Positions 8,426 through 18,315 are shown, numbered from the stretch's first letter. The stretch: 64,000 bases of DNA from Oceanobacillus manasiensis (GCF_000724085.1 NZ_CCDL010000004.1:1-64000), one strand, 5' to 3'. Notes: a model not told the origin generated them from the letters alone. Program-made: numbers and translations.

Positions 8426-8893
8426 TTACCCATTCTCTTTTAAATATTCCAATGCCTCTTCCACATGGCCATCAACACGGACCTTGCGATATTCCTTAAC
8501 TAATTTTCCTTCTTTATCAAGAATGAAAGTAGACCGCTCTACGCCATAATACTCTTTACCAAAGTTCTTTTTCAGCTTCCACACATCAAACTGTTCTGCT
8601 ACCTTGTGTTCCTCATCTGCTAAAAGAACAAACGGTAAATCATGCTTATTAATAAATTTTTGGTGGGAATCTACTGGATCTGGGCTTACACCAATAATAA
8701 CGGCATCCAATTCTTCAAAGCTTTTATGGTTATCACGAAAATCGCAAGCCTCTGTGGTACACCCTGGAGTCATATCTCTTGGATAAAAATACAAGACCAC
8801 ATGCTTCCCTCTGTAATTAGATAATTGAACCTCTTCCCCATTCTGGTCATTAAGTGTAAAGTCTGCTACTTCTTTTCCTAGTTCAACTGTCAC
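8426..8893 (-). CDS. bcp: Thioredoxin-dependent thiol peroxidase (Bcp-type peroxiredoxin)
   Basis: A 155-residue peroxiredoxin that reduces H2O2 and organic peroxides. It shows FYPRDMTPGCTTEACDFRD with the peroxidatic Cys (GCT) and the resolving Cys five residues later, and RSTFILDKEG. It matches B. subtilis YgaF, which is next to perR there; here five genes separate them. The start is set by AGGAGGG placed 6 bases before GTG 8893; a longer frame to 8923 would overlap that site. I see no PerR box directly upstream. Confidence 0.93.
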   Translation of the reverse strand: MTVELGKEVADFTLNDQNGEEVQLSNYRGKHVVLYFYPRDMTPGCTTEACDFRDNHKSFEELDAVIIGVSPDPVDSHQKFINKHDLPFVLLADEEHKVAEQFDVWKLKKNFGKEYYGVERSTFILDKEGKLVKEYRKVRVDGHVEEALEYLKENG

Positions 8894-8946
8894 CTGAATC
8901 CCTCCTAAAAGTACTGGTTCCACTATAGCATAACTCGAACATCATA

Positions 8947-9378
8947 TCATTCCCCCCTACTTCGCTGTCCGTGTTGTACAAGCCGCATCACAAAGGCAGC
9001 AGGTAAAATATAACCAATCAAGGCTTCAATTAAGGCAATAACCCTGCCGATTCCAATAGGTGTAATATCGCCATAACCAATTGTAAGAAGTGTTACCCCA
9101 CTAAAATACATGGAATGTATTAAGGATCCGATAGTCCCCACCTCTCGTGGTACGCCGCTCTCCACCAGAATAATCGCCTCGAAAGATAGCATAAAGTAAA
9201 TCAAGCCAAAGCCGATCATGACCATAATATAAATAATGATAAGTCCATAAAATAACTCTGTTGAAAAGCGACTGTCCCTCATTCCAGTTTGCATTCTTTT
9301 TCCACGTATAAAATCAATAATCCCTTTAAGCATGATCGTACAAATAATAGCCAATAGAATAAAAGGAATAATTTTCAT
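8947..9378 (-). CDS. Small potassium channel protein
   Basis: A 143-residue ion-channel protein: a first N-terminal helix (about 3-25), a second helix (45-70), a pore loop with the K+ selectivity filter TIGYGDITP (about 98-106) and a final helix (110-135). There is no RCK/TrkA regulatory domain, so it is a minimal channel. The extra N-terminal helix makes it longer than a KcsA core. RBS AAAGGAG precedes ATG 9378. It ends 23 bases beyond the Bcp frame and may be cotranscribed with bcp. Confidence 0.88.
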   Translation of the reverse strand: MKIIPFILLAIICTIMLKGIIDFIRGKRMQTGMRDSRFSTELFYGLIIIYIMVMIGFGLIYFMLSFEAIILVESGVPREVGTIGSLIHSMYFSGVTLLTIGYGDITPIGIGRVIALIEALIGYILPAAFVMRLVQHGQRSRGE

Positions 9379-9437
9379 AGAAGCTCCTTTTGAGAATAAT
9401 TACTTTACGTTCATTCTATGCTTTCTTTCGAGTAAGC

Positions 9438-9467
9438 TTGTCATTTATTTTTTTTAGTGGATAAGAT
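9438..9467 (+). promoter_or_regulatory. Possible promoter of the Bce-type operon
   Basis: TTGTCA (9438-9443), 18 bases, TAAGAT (9462-9467), about 100 bases upstream of the response regulator start. The fit to SigA is moderate. Confidence 0.4.
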
Positions 9468-9564
9468 AGGATAGAGGTAACAAAGTGAGCAAAAGCTGGA
9501 CGTGGCCGTATCTGTCCTTAAACGTATAAAGCTTATTATTTTTTCAAAAAAGGTCGTGGACGTT

Positions 9565-10266
9565 ATGAAAAGAATTTACCTTATTGAAGATGATCCTAAA
9601 ATTGCTAATCTATTGAAGGATTACTTAGAACGCTATGAATACGAGGTCTTTCTTGTGGAATCGTTTGATGGAATAATGGAAGAATTTCAAAAGCTATCAC
9701 CCCATTTAGTTCTACTGGACATTAATTTGCCGCGCTATGACGGTTTTTATTGGTGCAGAAAAATACGTCATGTCTCTAATTGCCCTATCGTTTTCATATC
9801 AGCAAGAGATTCTGGTATGGATCAAGTAATGGCTATAGAAAATGGTGGGGATGATTACATAACAAAGCCATTTGATTTTGAGGTAGTCCAAGCAAAGGTA
9901 AAAAGCATTATGCGCAGGACATACGGGGAATACGCAAACACGCAACAAGCCGATTTCATAGAGCTAAACGGCTTCTATCTTTATCTTACTGCAATGGAAG
10001 CACATTTTAAAGAACAAACCGTCTTACTAACAAAGAATGAATTTATCCTATTAAAAACACTGATGACACAATTGAATCATGTCCTTACTCGCTCCAATCT
10101 ATTAGAGGTTTTATGGGATGATGAAACATTTGTTGATGACAACACCTTATCAGTAAATATGACCCGTCTACGTAAAAAGCTAGAGGATATCGGAATTATT
10201 AACAGTATACAAACTGTCCGGGGCACAGGTTATAAAATGGTTAATACATGGAGTGGTTCAGTATGA
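9565..10266 (+). CDS. BceR-like response regulator (OmpR/PhoB family)
   Basis: A 233-residue regulator with a receiver domain (IEDDPKIANLL acidic pocket, phospho-acceptor Asp in VLLDINLPR at about residue 52, Lys in ITKPFDFE) and a C-terminal winged helix (LTKNEFILLKTL, VNMTRLRKKLEDIG, VRGTGYKM). The WCRKIRH segment is typical of BceR-type regulators that control antimicrobial-peptide transporters. ATG 9565 is chosen because family members begin just before the IEDD motif; the frame is open further upstream to GTG 9502. Its SD is weak. It overlaps the kinase gene by an ATGA. Confidence 0.9.
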   Translation: MKRIYLIEDDPKIANLLKDYLERYEYEVFLVESFDGIMEEFQKLSPHLVLLDINLPRYDGFYWCRKIRHVSNCPIVFISARDSGMDQVMAIENGGDDYITKPFDFEVVQAKVKSIMRRTYGEYANTQQADFIELNGFYLYLTAMEAHFKEQTVLLTKNEFILLKTLMTQLNHVLTRSNLLEVLWDDETFVDDNTLSVNMTRLRKKLEDIGIINSIQTVRGTGYKMVNTWSGSV

Positions 10267-11255
10267 AACATTTCCTGAAAGATAGTATTCCTTTCACCCT
10301 TTTCTTTCTATCACAGTGTTTACTCATAATCGGGATTGTGCAGCTTTATTTATATATCATTGGAACAACCCTTAGATGGGATGTGGCCATATACTTACTC
10401 ATCCTCCCTTTAATTTGTCTCTTGCTGTTTCTTTGCTTTCGCTTTTTTAAATTTAAGGCCTATTATACGATTTTATCAAAAGACGATGCGGTTAATGAAA
10501 TGCCCTCTCCACCTAACAACTTACTTTCTATTGTTAAAAGACAGCACGAAATGCAAACAAACCAGTATGTAAGCGAAGTAGAGCAGTTAAAGCACCAAAA
10601 AGAAATGGAATTTCACTTTATCCAGCAGTGGATCCATCAAATGAAGACACCTGTCTCCGTCATGCACCTTACAATGCAAAAGGAGAAATACAATCTACCA
10701 GAGGATTTTCACCAGAGTATGCAGGAAGAACTTGAACGGTTGCAGCAAGGACTAGATCTTGCTTTATATCAATCAAGGCTACAGAAATTTGACCGTGATT
10801 TCCATGTTGAGCGTGTATCCCTTAAAGAAATAGTGAGAGATGTAATTAAGGATTTTAAGTCGAGCTTCATTCGTAATCAAGTCTTTCCGGATCTTACCAT
10901 TGATGAATCGATTATAGTAACAACAGATAAAAAATGGTTCCGATTTGTAATCAGTCAGATCCTTACCAACGCTATTAAATATTCTAAGGATGACTCAGAT
11001 AAAATTCACTTTACCTCAGATGTATCTTTTGGTAAAACAGTTCTAAAAATTAGCGACACAGGATATGGGATTCCCCCGCAAGATATTTCCCGTGTATTTG
11101 ACCCTTTCTTTACAGGCTTAAATGGTAGAGAACATAGAGAATCTACAGGGATGGGGCTATACCTATCGAAAGAAATTTGTAACGCACTAGATCATGACCT
11201 ATCCATCACCTCAAAAGTAGATCAAGAAACAACAGTAACCATTACTTTTCGGTAG
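10263..11255 (+). CDS. BceS-like intramembrane-sensing histidine kinase
   Basis: A 330-residue kinase with two closely spaced N-terminal membrane helices (about 10-33 and 38-60) and almost no extracellular loop, the hallmark of Bce kinases that sense through their partner transporter. Other motifs: H box QQWIHQMKTPVSVMHL (phospho-His), N box QILTNAIKYSKD, G boxes DTGYGIPPQD and STGMGLYLSKE. The start ATG 10263 overlaps the regulator stop (ATGA) and has GGAGTGG upstream. Regulator, kinase, ATPase and permease are in the usual Bce order. Confidence 0.92.
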   Translation: MKHFLKDSIPFTLFFLSQCLLIIGIVQLYLYIIGTTLRWDVAIYLLILPLICLLLFLCFRFFKFKAYYTILSKDDAVNEMPSPPNNLLSIVKRQHEMQTNQYVSEVEQLKHQKEMEFHFIQQWIHQMKTPVSVMHLTMQKEKYNLPEDFHQSMQEELERLQQGLDLALYQSRLQKFDRDFHVERVSLKEIVRDVIKDFKSSFIRNQVFPDLTIDESIIVTTDKKWFRFVISQILTNAIKYSKDDSDKIHFTSDVSFGKTVLKISDTGYGIPPQDISRVFDPFFTGLNGREHRESTGMGLYLSKEICNALDHDLSITSKVDQETTVTITFR

Positions 11256-11281
11256 TGACCTTACAAAAATGTAAGGTCACT
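11254..11281. promoter_or_regulatory. Inverted repeat between kinase and ABC genes: BceR-type box and/or terminator
   Basis: A perfect 12-bp stem (AGTGACCTTACA, loop AAAA, then its complement) that overlaps the kinase stop codon. Its core TTACA-N4-TGTAA is the motif I recall for BceR-type regulators upstream of their transporter genes, and it lies about 95 bases before the ABC genes. Only a short T stretch follows (TTTATT), so termination would be weak. Both roles are inferred. Confidence 0.65.
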
Positions 11282-11375
11282 TTATTCTAAAATAATTACT
11301 TATTTTAAAAGGGTTATGAGAAAATATAGAGTAAAGATTTTTCTAATCTAACTTAACAGCAAGGAGGCCACATGT

Positions 11376-12155
11376 ATGCCTATATTAACTGCAGCAAATC
11401 TCACCAAAATATATGGGAGCAAAAGAGGGATACACCATGAGGCCCTCCACCAATTTCATTTATCTGTAGACAAAGGGGAATTCCTTGGAATAATGGGCCC
11501 TTCCGGTAGTGGGAAAACAACCTTACTTAACTTGCTATCCACTATCGATACCCCTACCTCTGGCGCAGTTACCATCAACCAAACTACTGTCACCAATTTA
11601 ACGAAGAATAAACTGGCAACATTTCGTCGGAAAGAAACAGGGTTTATCTTTCAAGATTATAATCTGTTAGAGACATTAACAGTTGGAGAAAATATTATGC
11701 TGCCACTAACGTTAAATAAGTGGAAGGTAAAAGAAATGACGAAAAGATTAAAGCTTGTGACAGAACAGCTCGGAATTGAGGATATTACAGAAAAGCGAAT
11801 ATTTGAAGTGTCTGGTGGTCAACTACAACGTGCGGCAATTGCCCGGGCAATTATACATGACCCCACCATTATTTATGCAGATGAGCCGACTGGAAATTTA
11901 GACTCGAAGGCCTCTCGACAAGTGATGGAATCCCTCCAATTTCTTAATCAAGAAAAGAAAACAACTACTATAATGGTCACCCATGATCCGTTTGCAGCAA
12001 GCTTCTGCGGGAGGGTGATATTCATTAAAGATGGAAGGATGTTTAATGAAATTCACAAGGGAGATAATCGTCAGCGCTTTTTCCAAGACATTTTAAACGT
12101 ACAATCCTTACTCGGAGGAAATATGGATGACTTTCATTCAATTCGCTTTAAATAA
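11376..12155 (+). CDS. BceA-like ABC transporter ATP-binding protein
   Basis: A 259-residue ATPase of the MacB/LolD-like type: Walker A GPSGSGKTT (about 41-49), Q loop FQDYNLLETLTV, signature VSGGQLQRA, Walker B IIYADEPTGNLDS and switch His in VTHD. It pairs with the following permease to remove peptide antibiotics from their lipid-linked targets. AAGGAGG is 8 bases before ATG 11376; an out-of-frame ATG lies at 11372. It overlaps the permease by 29 bases. Confidence 0.93.
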   Translation: MPILTAANLTKIYGSKRGIHHEALHQFHLSVDKGEFLGIMGPSGSGKTTLLNLLSTIDTPTSGAVTINQTTVTNLTKNKLATFRRKETGFIFQDYNLLETLTVGENIMLPLTLNKWKVKEMTKRLKLVTEQLGIEDITEKRIFEVSGGQLQRAAIARAIIHDPTIIYADEPTGNLDSKASRQVMESLQFLNQEKKTTTIMVTHDPFAASFCGRVIFIKDGRMFNEIHKGDNRQRFFQDILNVQSLLGGNMDDFHSIRFK

Positions 12156-14043
12156 TGTAAAACGAAATACGAGAGCTTATGTAAGCTACTTTTTAAGCTG
12201 CATGTTCGCTGTCACAGTTTTTTTCATGTACGCAGTTGTCATTTTCCACCCGTCGATCCGCGAATACGAGTTTCATAATGTGGTTCAATCCGGAATTATC
12301 GCTTCACAGGTCATGATATATGGGTTCTCGTTTATCTTTGTTCTTTATTCAACAGGAACCTTTGTCAAATCCCGTAAAAAAGAATATGGACTACTGACTA
12401 CATTAGGGATTAAAAAATCACAATTAAATAGGTTGCTAATTCTGGAAAATACAATGATTGGGCTTGCAGCCATATTAGCCGGAATAGCAGTCGGTGCACT
12501 TTTAACAAAGCTCTTTCTCATGGTATTTTCCGCTATACTTGGCATTGGTGACATTTTACCGTTTCACCTTTCTTTGCGGGCCATTGGACTAACCATCATT
12601 TTATTTTTTGTCATGTTTGAGCTCAATACCCTTGCTGTTGTATGGACATTAAGAACTAATTCTATAATGGAGGTTTTCCGAGGGTCTACGAAATCAAATC
12701 GAAAACCCACTTTTTCTTGGTTCATCAGCGTCTTTGCTCTAGCGGCTGTATTGTATGCCTACTATCTTGCCTATACAGCTGATATTACTACCATTGGAGC
12801 ACGGATGTTTCCTATTTTAGCATTCATCATTCCTGGTACTTACTTTCTTTTTACACAGCTTAGTATTGCTACCACCAGTATTTTCAAAAAGAATAAGTTC
12901 TTTTTATATCGAAACTTGAACCTATTAACAATTTCCGATTTAGCTTTTAAATTGAAAGAAAATGCTCGTATATTATTTATCGTAACGATTCTAAGTGCAG
13001 TAGCTTTTACATCGAGCGGAGTTTTGTTTAATTTGTTCAGATCGGTTGAGGCAGAGACAGTACGTTTTGTGCCACAAGCTGTATCCTTAATAAGTAATGA
13101 AAATGCTAACCTGGAAGACTTTAAAAAAACAATAGAAAATGTTGAGGCTCAATTCCAAGATAAATTCATTCCATATGAGTCTATGCTGGCAAGCACCATA
13201 CCTGCTGAGATGGAGTCAAATTCACCAAATTGGGATACCACGCCCATTATGATTTATTCCTATTCCGACTACCAAAAAATGATGGACCTAAAAGATGAGG
13301 AAAAGTTAAGGCATCCAAAGTTTAGTGAGGCAATTTTACTTAGTCAAGATTTAGTTAATAGATTTACAGCAAAAGTCCCCGATTCCTTAACTATTAAAGT
13401 TGGCCAGACAAATACTGATCTTGCAATTCATAGGGAAGCAAGCCCTTTAAGTTCCTCCATCAGTACAAATGTGCAGTTAATAGTCTCGGATAAACGATAC
13501 GAGCAATTTATACAAGCTGCAGATGCGAGCAGTGTACGTTACAATTATGTCATGCATATACCTAATGCTTTTGACTATGCTACGGAGACAGAGGATGTAT
13601 TGAACCGGGTTAATACAGAAATCGCCTATGCAGATTCTCAAGCCGATTTCTATCTTATGATGAGACAGACTATGTCTTATCTGTTCTTTTTTGGTATATT
13701 TATTAGTGTCTTATTCTTTTTAGCTGCAGGTTCTATTTTATATTTCCGAATGTATCAGGATATTGATAAGGATCTAAAACATTACTATTCCTTATATCGG
13801 ATTGGATTAACGAGCAAGGAAATGAAAAAAATAGCAGGTAAACAATTGGCTCTATTGTTCTTTCTCCCTTTTTCGGTAGCAGCTATCCACGCTGGTTTTG
13901 CATTTAAAGCATTACAAAATATACTGGTTTCCAATGTGCTTTTACCTAGTATTTTCGTATATTTGCTCTATTTCGCAGTACATTTCATCAATTTCATTAT
14001 CATTAGAAATATTTATACAACGAAGCTAAATAAGGTCATGTAA
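12127..14043 (+). CDS. BceB-like FtsX-family ABC transporter permease
   Basis: A 638-residue permease with about ten membrane helices. The first four or so span residues 18-170, more follow to about 300, then a large extracellular domain (about 310-515) that in Bce systems binds or signals the peptide, and the last helices to the C-terminus (about 525-630). FtsX-like features include TLGIKKSQLNRLLILENT. GGAGGA is 6 bases before ATG 12127, inside the end of the ATPase gene. The substrate (bacitracin-like or another peptide) cannot be read from the sequence. Confidence 0.92.
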   Translation: MTFIQFALNNVKRNTRAYVSYFLSCMFAVTVFFMYAVVIFHPSIREYEFHNVVQSGIIASQVMIYGFSFIFVLYSTGTFVKSRKKEYGLLTTLGIKKSQLNRLLILENTMIGLAAILAGIAVGALLTKLFLMVFSAILGIGDILPFHLSLRAIGLTIILFFVMFELNTLAVVWTLRTNSIMEVFRGSTKSNRKPTFSWFISVFALAAVLYAYYLAYTADITTIGARMFPILAFIIPGTYFLFTQLSIATTSIFKKNKFFLYRNLNLLTISDLAFKLKENARILFIVTILSAVAFTSSGVLFNLFRSVEAETVRFVPQAVSLISNENANLEDFKKTIENVEAQFQDKFIPYESMLASTIPAEMESNSPNWDTTPIMIYSYSDYQKMMDLKDEEKLRHPKFSEAILLSQDLVNRFTAKVPDSLTIKVGQTNTDLAIHREASPLSSSISTNVQLIVSDKRYEQFIQAADASSVRYNYVMHIPNAFDYATETEDVLNRVNTEIAYADSQADFYLMMRQTMSYLFFFGIFISVLFFLAAGSILYFRMYQDIDKDLKHYYSLYRIGLTSKEMKKIAGKQLALLFFLPFSVAAIHAGFAFKALQNILVSNVLLPSIFVYLLYFAVHFINFIIIRNIYTTKLNKVM

Positions 14044-14064
14044 ACATAAAGGAGGAATACAACA

Positions 14065-15363
14065 ATGCATTTCACAAAATCTCAAGCATTACACGAAGAA
14101 GCACTCCAGCATATTGTTGGCGGGGTGAACTCCCCTTCCCGTGCCTATAAAGCAGTAGGCGGTGGCGCACCGGTTTATATGGAGCGTGGCCAAGGAGCTT
14201 ATTTTTGGGACGTAGACGGAAACAAGTATATCGATTATCTTGGTGCTTATGGACCGATTATTACTGGACATGCCCACCCGCACATTGCAAAGGCAATTGC
14301 ACATGCTGCCACAACTGGTGTTTTGTATGGTACACCAACCAAACTGGAAAACCAGTATGCAAAAATGCTAAAAGATGCAATCCCATCATTAGAGAAAGTA
14401 CGCTTTGTTAATTCTGGAACGGAAGCGGTTATGACCACCATTCGTGTAGCTCGTGCTTATACCGATAGAACAAAAGTGATAAAATTCGCTGGTTGTTATC
14501 ATGGTCATTTTGATGCTGTATTGGTGCAGGCAGGATCAGGCCCTGCAACACTAGGAACCCCGGATTCAGCAGGTATCCCACGTTCTGTTGCTGAGGATGT
14601 CATTACGGTGCCATTTAATGATCTAAAAGCATTTGAAGATGCTTTGGATAAATGGGGAGATGAAGTTGCAGCCGTTCTCGTTGAACCAATTGTAGGGAAC
14701 TTTGGTATCGTAGAACCACACGAAGGCTTCTTGCAAGCTGTGAATGACTTAACCCATAACAAAGGCGCACTCGTCATTTATGATGAAGTAATCACGGCAT
14801 TTCGTTTTACCTATGGAAGCGCCCAACAGGTATATGGAATTGAACCAGATATGACAGCAATGGGTAAAATAATTGGTGGTGGATTACCTATTGGAGCATA
14901 TGGTGGAAGAATGGACATCATGGAACAGGTAGCACCTTTAGGCCCTGCATATCAAGCAGGCACAATGGCAGGAAATCCTGCATCCATGGCATCAGGAATT
15001 GCTTGTCTTGAAGTATTGCAAGAGGAAGGAACGTATGAAAAGCTTGATAATCTTGGTGCATTGCTTGAAAAAGGGATTACAGAACAAGCTGAACATTATG
15101 GTGTTCCAATTAGTGTTAACCGCCTTTGCGGGGCATTAACCGTTTATTTTGGAAGTGGAGAAATAACGAACTATGACCAAGCTGAAGCGAGTGATGGTGA
15201 AGCATTTGCAACTTTCTTCCGTTTGATGCTTGAGCAGGGAATTAATCTTGCCCCATCCAAATATGAGGCATGGTTCTTAACTACTGCACATACTGAAGCA
15301 GATATTGAAGAAACCATCAAAGCAGTAGGAAATGCGTTTGAAACAATGAGTAAGAATAAGTAA
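14065..15363 (+). CDS. gsaB: Glutamate-1-semialdehyde 2,1-aminomutase
   Basis: A 432-residue PLP enzyme that makes 5-aminolevulinate for tetrapyrroles. Visible are [15 protein letters not shown], the [15 protein letters not shown] segment, the [15 protein letters not shown] phosphate-binding loop, [11 protein letters not shown] and the PLP Lys in [16 protein letters not shown]. Its place next to ygaD and ygaC identifies it as the GsaB paralogue rather than HemL of the hem operon. AAAGGAGG lies before ATG 14065, only 21 bases after the permease, so some read-through from the Bce module is possible. Confidence 0.95.
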   Translation: MHFTKSQALHEEALQHIVGGVNSPSRAYKAVGGGAPVYMERGQGAYFWDVDGNKYIDYLGAYGPIITGHAHPHIAKAIAHAATTGVLYGTPTKLENQYAKMLKDAIPSLEKVRFVNSGTEAVMTTIRVARAYTDRTKVIKFAGCYHGHFDAVLVQAGSGPATLGTPDSAGIPRSVAEDVITVPFNDLKAFEDALDKWGDEVAAVLVEPIVGNFGIVEPHEGFLQAVNDLTHNKGALVIYDEVITAFRFTYGSAQQVYGIEPDMTAMGKIIGGGLPIGAYGGRMDIMEQVAPLGPAYQAGTMAGNPASMASGIACLEVLQEEGTYEKLDNLGALLEKGITEQAEHYGVPISVNRLCGALTVYFGSGEITNYDQAEASDGEAFATFFRLMLEQGINLAPSKYEAWFLTTAHTEADIEETIKAVGNAFETMSKNK

Positions 15364-15426
15364 GGCTAATAAATCGCTGCGGAAAATATTTCGCTTCGCT
15401 GATTAGTGCATCCTAACTTCTAACAT

Positions 15427-15471
15427 AAAAAAATGCCGAATGCTTCTTATAAAAGCATTCGGCATTTTTTA
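15427..15471. terminator. Bidirectional terminator between gsaB and ygaD
   Basis: A 17-bp stem containing AAAATGCCGAATGCTT and its complement, with a short loop, A-rich on one side and TTTTTT on the other. It serves both converging genes. Confidence 0.88.
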
Positions 15472-15496
15472 TTTCAAAGCCCTTTATGATACTCTT

Positions 15497-17266
15497 TTAT
15501 TTACTCTCTTGCTCGATGTCATCATCTAAATGCTGGACTTGATAAAGGTTATAATAAGCGCCTTGTTTGGCCATTAGTTCTTTGTGTGGGCCATCTTCGA
15601 CTATTTCACCATTTTCAATTAACACAATGCGGTCTGCATGTGTGATGGTGGCTAGTCTGTGTGCGACTATAAATGTCGTTCTGTCTGATGCTAGCTTTTC
15701 AAGCGCCTCTTGGATTGTATGCTCACTTTCCAAGTCAAGTGCTGAAGTGGCTTCATCAAAAATTAGGATTGGCGGATTTTTCAAGAAAACACGTGCAATG
15801 GCTATACGTTGTTTTTGCCCACCTGAAAGCTTCACTCCACGTTCACCTACTAACGTTTTGTAGCCATCAGGCAATCCTTCAATAAACTCATGAGCATTAG
15901 CTGCTTTCGCTGCTGCCACGACTTCTTCATCTGTTGCCTCAGGTTTTCCCATACGTATATTCATCGCAATTGATTCACTAAACAACGTATTATCCTGTAA
16001 CACCATCCCAATGTTATTTCGCAGGGATCTTACTTTCACATCGCGAATATCTAATCCATCCACTTTAATAGATCCATTTGTTACATCATAGAAACGTGGT
16101 ATAAGACTAATTAAGGTTGATTTGCCTCCCCCACTCATACCTACAAACGCTATTGTTTCCCCACTTTTCACATGCAGATCTACATTGTTAAGCACTTTGT
16201 TTTCTTCTTCCTCATATCGAAAAGAAACATTTTCAAAGGAAACTTCTCCATCAACACGCTGAAGTTGTTTTGCATCTGGTTTATCTTCTATATCATATTT
16301 TTCATTTAGAAATTCAAACACACGATCAATGGAAGCAATAGATTGAACGAGAACGGTTGATGAATTAATCAATCTACGCAGTGGGCTATAAACTCTTTCC
16401 ATATAACCTACAAATGCAACCATAGTACCCATCGTGAGATCCCCATTTATAACCTGATATCCCGCATAGGCAATAACGAGTAATGGAGCCAAATCTGTTA
16501 TCGTGTTTGTTACAGCAAATGTCTTCGCATTCCAGGTTGTATGATCAATAGCTTTCGTTAGGAAATTGTTATTTCTTGTCTCGAACTGTTCCTGTTCATA
16601 ATCTTCTAATGCAAAGCTTCGCGTTACTGGAACACCCTGAACCCGCTCATGTAAATGACCCTGTACTTCTGCTAGTGCTTGGGAGCGATCTCTCGTCAGT
16701 CGTCGCAGTTTGGCGTAGAAATATTTTATTGAGAATCCGTATAAAGGAAAGAGGATAATTGCAACAATCGTCAACGGAATATCCATTGTTAGCATAATAA
16801 TAATGGCAATTAAAATTGTGACAAGGTCAAGCCAAATATTCATTAATCCTGTAAGTACAAAGGTTTTTGTTTGTTCGACATCATGTATTACCCGGGAAAT
16901 AATTTCCCCGGTTTTTGTCTTAGCATAAAAACTAAGACTCAGTTTTTGTATGTGGTCAAACAACCTATCTCTTATATCGTATAGGATTTTGTTTCCAACC
17001 CACTGTGCCAGATATTGTCGAATGTATTCAATCGGTGGACGAAGTACTAAGAAAATCAGAAAGGAAATTCCCATTAGCCAAAGTAATTGAGACGTCTTTT
17101 CGGCTGCACTCATCGCATCAGCATTAATAATGTTATCGATCACATACTTTAAAATAAGTGGCATTAATAAAGGAATCCCGAATTTCACCACACCAACTAA
17201 TACCGTCCAAATAATCTTCCAAGTGTATGGTTTAACAAATTGCATGTACTGCTTTATACTGCTCAT
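15497..17266 (-). CDS. ygaD: YgaD-like ABC transporter (fused permease and ATPase)
   Basis: A 589-residue half-transporter of the multidrug/lipid exporter type. Six membrane helices fill residues about 15-310, then the ATPase with Walker A GMSGGGKST, Q loop LQDNTLFS, signature LSGGQKQRIAIARV, Walker B ILIFDEATSALD and switch His VAHRLATI. It should act as a homodimer. The transported substrate is unknown. ATG 17266 follows AAGGAAG and matches the family start SSIKQYMQFVKPYT; a longer open frame to 17380 has no support. Confidence 0.92.
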   Translation of the reverse strand: MSSIKQYMQFVKPYTWKIIWTVLVGVVKFGIPLLMPLILKYVIDNIINADAMSAAEKTSQLLWLMGISFLIFLVLRPPIEYIRQYLAQWVGNKILYDIRDRLFDHIQKLSLSFYAKTKTGEIISRVIHDVEQTKTFVLTGLMNIWLDLVTILIAIIIMLTMDIPLTIVAIILFPLYGFSIKYFYAKLRRLTRDRSQALAEVQGHLHERVQGVPVTRSFALEDYEQEQFETRNNNFLTKAIDHTTWNAKTFAVTNTITDLAPLLVIAYAGYQVINGDLTMGTMVAFVGYMERVYSPLRRLINSSTVLVQSIASIDRVFEFLNEKYDIEDKPDAKQLQRVDGEVSFENVSFRYEEEENKVLNNVDLHVKSGETIAFVGMSGGGKSTLISLIPRFYDVTNGSIKVDGLDIRDVKVRSLRNNIGMVLQDNTLFSESIAMNIRMGKPEATDEEVVAAAKAANAHEFIEGLPDGYKTLVGERGVKLSGGQKQRIAIARVFLKNPPILIFDEATSALDLESEHTIQEALEKLASDRTTFIVAHRLATITHADRIVLIENGEIVEDGPHKELMAKQGAYYNLYQVQHLDDDIEQESK

Positions 17267-17399
17267 ATTCACATCTTCCTTAATATCATAGTTGTACTTA
17301 TTAACTTTCACATGTCGTTGGGGCGTATGTTGGCCTTTATGATCTCGAATTAAGTTTAACCTACCAATAGAAAAATACACTATAACTCTTTCAACGTGT

Positions 17400-17440
17400 T
17401 AAAAAAGGAAAAGCCTTGCTACGTTACGTAACAAGGATAC
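17400..17440 (-). terminator. Terminator after ygaC
   Basis: On the minus strand an interrupted hairpin (CCTTG/CAAGG plus CGTA/TACG around TTA) is followed by CTTTTCCTTTTTT. Confidence 0.65.
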
Positions 17441-17446
17441 TATCCA

Positions 17447-17974
17447 TCACCGATAGGTCAAATACCTCTCATACCATTCGTCAACAAAATCCGGAGAAAA
17501 AGGCCCTTTTCTTTGACGGATCCAACGAAGTAAATAGTCTAAGTTGTTATGGAGAATACGATCTAAAACCCTAGGATAATTCATTTGAATTCTATGGTCA
17601 TCATATTCATCTTCATCAAGAATATCATAGGTCATGTCCGGATATACTTTGACATCAAGGTCGTAATCAATGTATTTGAGCGCTTCTTCATCAAAAACGA
17701 ACGGGGAGCTAATATTGCAATAATAATAAATTCCATCTGTACGTAGCATGCCGATGATATTAAACCAATACTTTGCATGAAAATAACAAATTGCTGGTTC
17801 CCTAGTTACCCATGATCTACCATCACTTTCCGTTACTTGCGTTTTGTCGTTGGCTCCGATAACAATTGATTCCGTTCCTTTTAGTACAAGACTGTTTTCC
17901 CAAACCCGGTGAAGTTGTCCATTATGCTTGTAGCTTTGTATTTGCATCTTTGAACCTGGACTCGGAGCAACCAT
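17447..17974 (-). CDS. ygaC: YgaC-like nucleoside tri-/diphosphate phosphatase (DUF402)
   Basis: A 175-residue DUF402 protein very close to B. subtilis YgaC and the staphylococcal NtdP family, which hydrolyse nucleoside tri- and diphosphates. Conserved blocks are [47 protein letters not shown], and the metal-binding acidic stretch [13 protein letters not shown] with DEDEYDDH. The family name rests on known homologues. AAAGGAAG precedes ATG 17974. Confidence 0.92.
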   Translation of the reverse strand: MVAPSPGSKMQIQSYKHNGQLHRVWENSLVLKGTESIVIGANDKTQVTESDGRSWVTREPAICYFHAKYWFNIIGMLRTDGIYYYCNISSPFVFDEEALKYIDYDLDVKVYPDMTYDILDEDEYDDHRIQMNYPRVLDRILHNNLDYLLRWIRQRKGPFSPDFVDEWYERYLTYR

Positions 17975-18130
17975 CTTATCTTCCTTTCGCTAATAGTCCG
18001 TTATTAATCCTTATTTCATTATAAGGCCAACTATATGAAATATAAAGTATTACGTACTTTATGAATTAGAATAACTCACGTTCGCTCGTAAATTGACGAG
18101 AGTGGCTTCTTTGTTGTTTGGTGCGCTGCT

Positions 18131-18217
18131 GTGACTAATTAAAGAGTCGCATGGTTGATTCATTCGCTCCGGTGGTTGACTGACGCAAGCTGGCATGGTT
18201 GATTAGAGGGCTAAAAT
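18131..18217. repeat. Degenerate 21-bp tandem repeat array
   Basis: Four units of 21-23 bases begin at 18131, 18153, 18174 and 18197. The last three share the start GGTTGATT/GGTTGACT. The array fills most of the 341-base gap between ygaC and the sspE terminator. Elsewhere the gap shows nothing else. It has the same period as arrays at 21.4, 31.7, 36.5, 45.2 and 54.8 kb. Confidence 0.7.
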
Positions 18218-18263
18218 AGTTAAATTTCTAGCTTTCCCTCTGATTTACGGTTCGAAATACACA

Positions 18264-18297
18264 TAAAGAGAGCTCCCTTTAAAGGAAGCTCTCTGAA
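18264..18297 (-). terminator. Terminator after sspE
   Basis: On the minus strand AGAGAGCTTCC pairs with GGGAGCTCTCT (one wobble) around TTTAAA and is followed by TTTATG. Confidence 0.75.
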
Positions 18298-18315
18298 ATG
18301 TTGTGAGGTAGATAT

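Noticed and set aside
8305-8499. 64-residue plus-strand ORF overlapping the bcp end
   Set aside because: Starts in the terminator and overlaps bcp antisense; no RBS.
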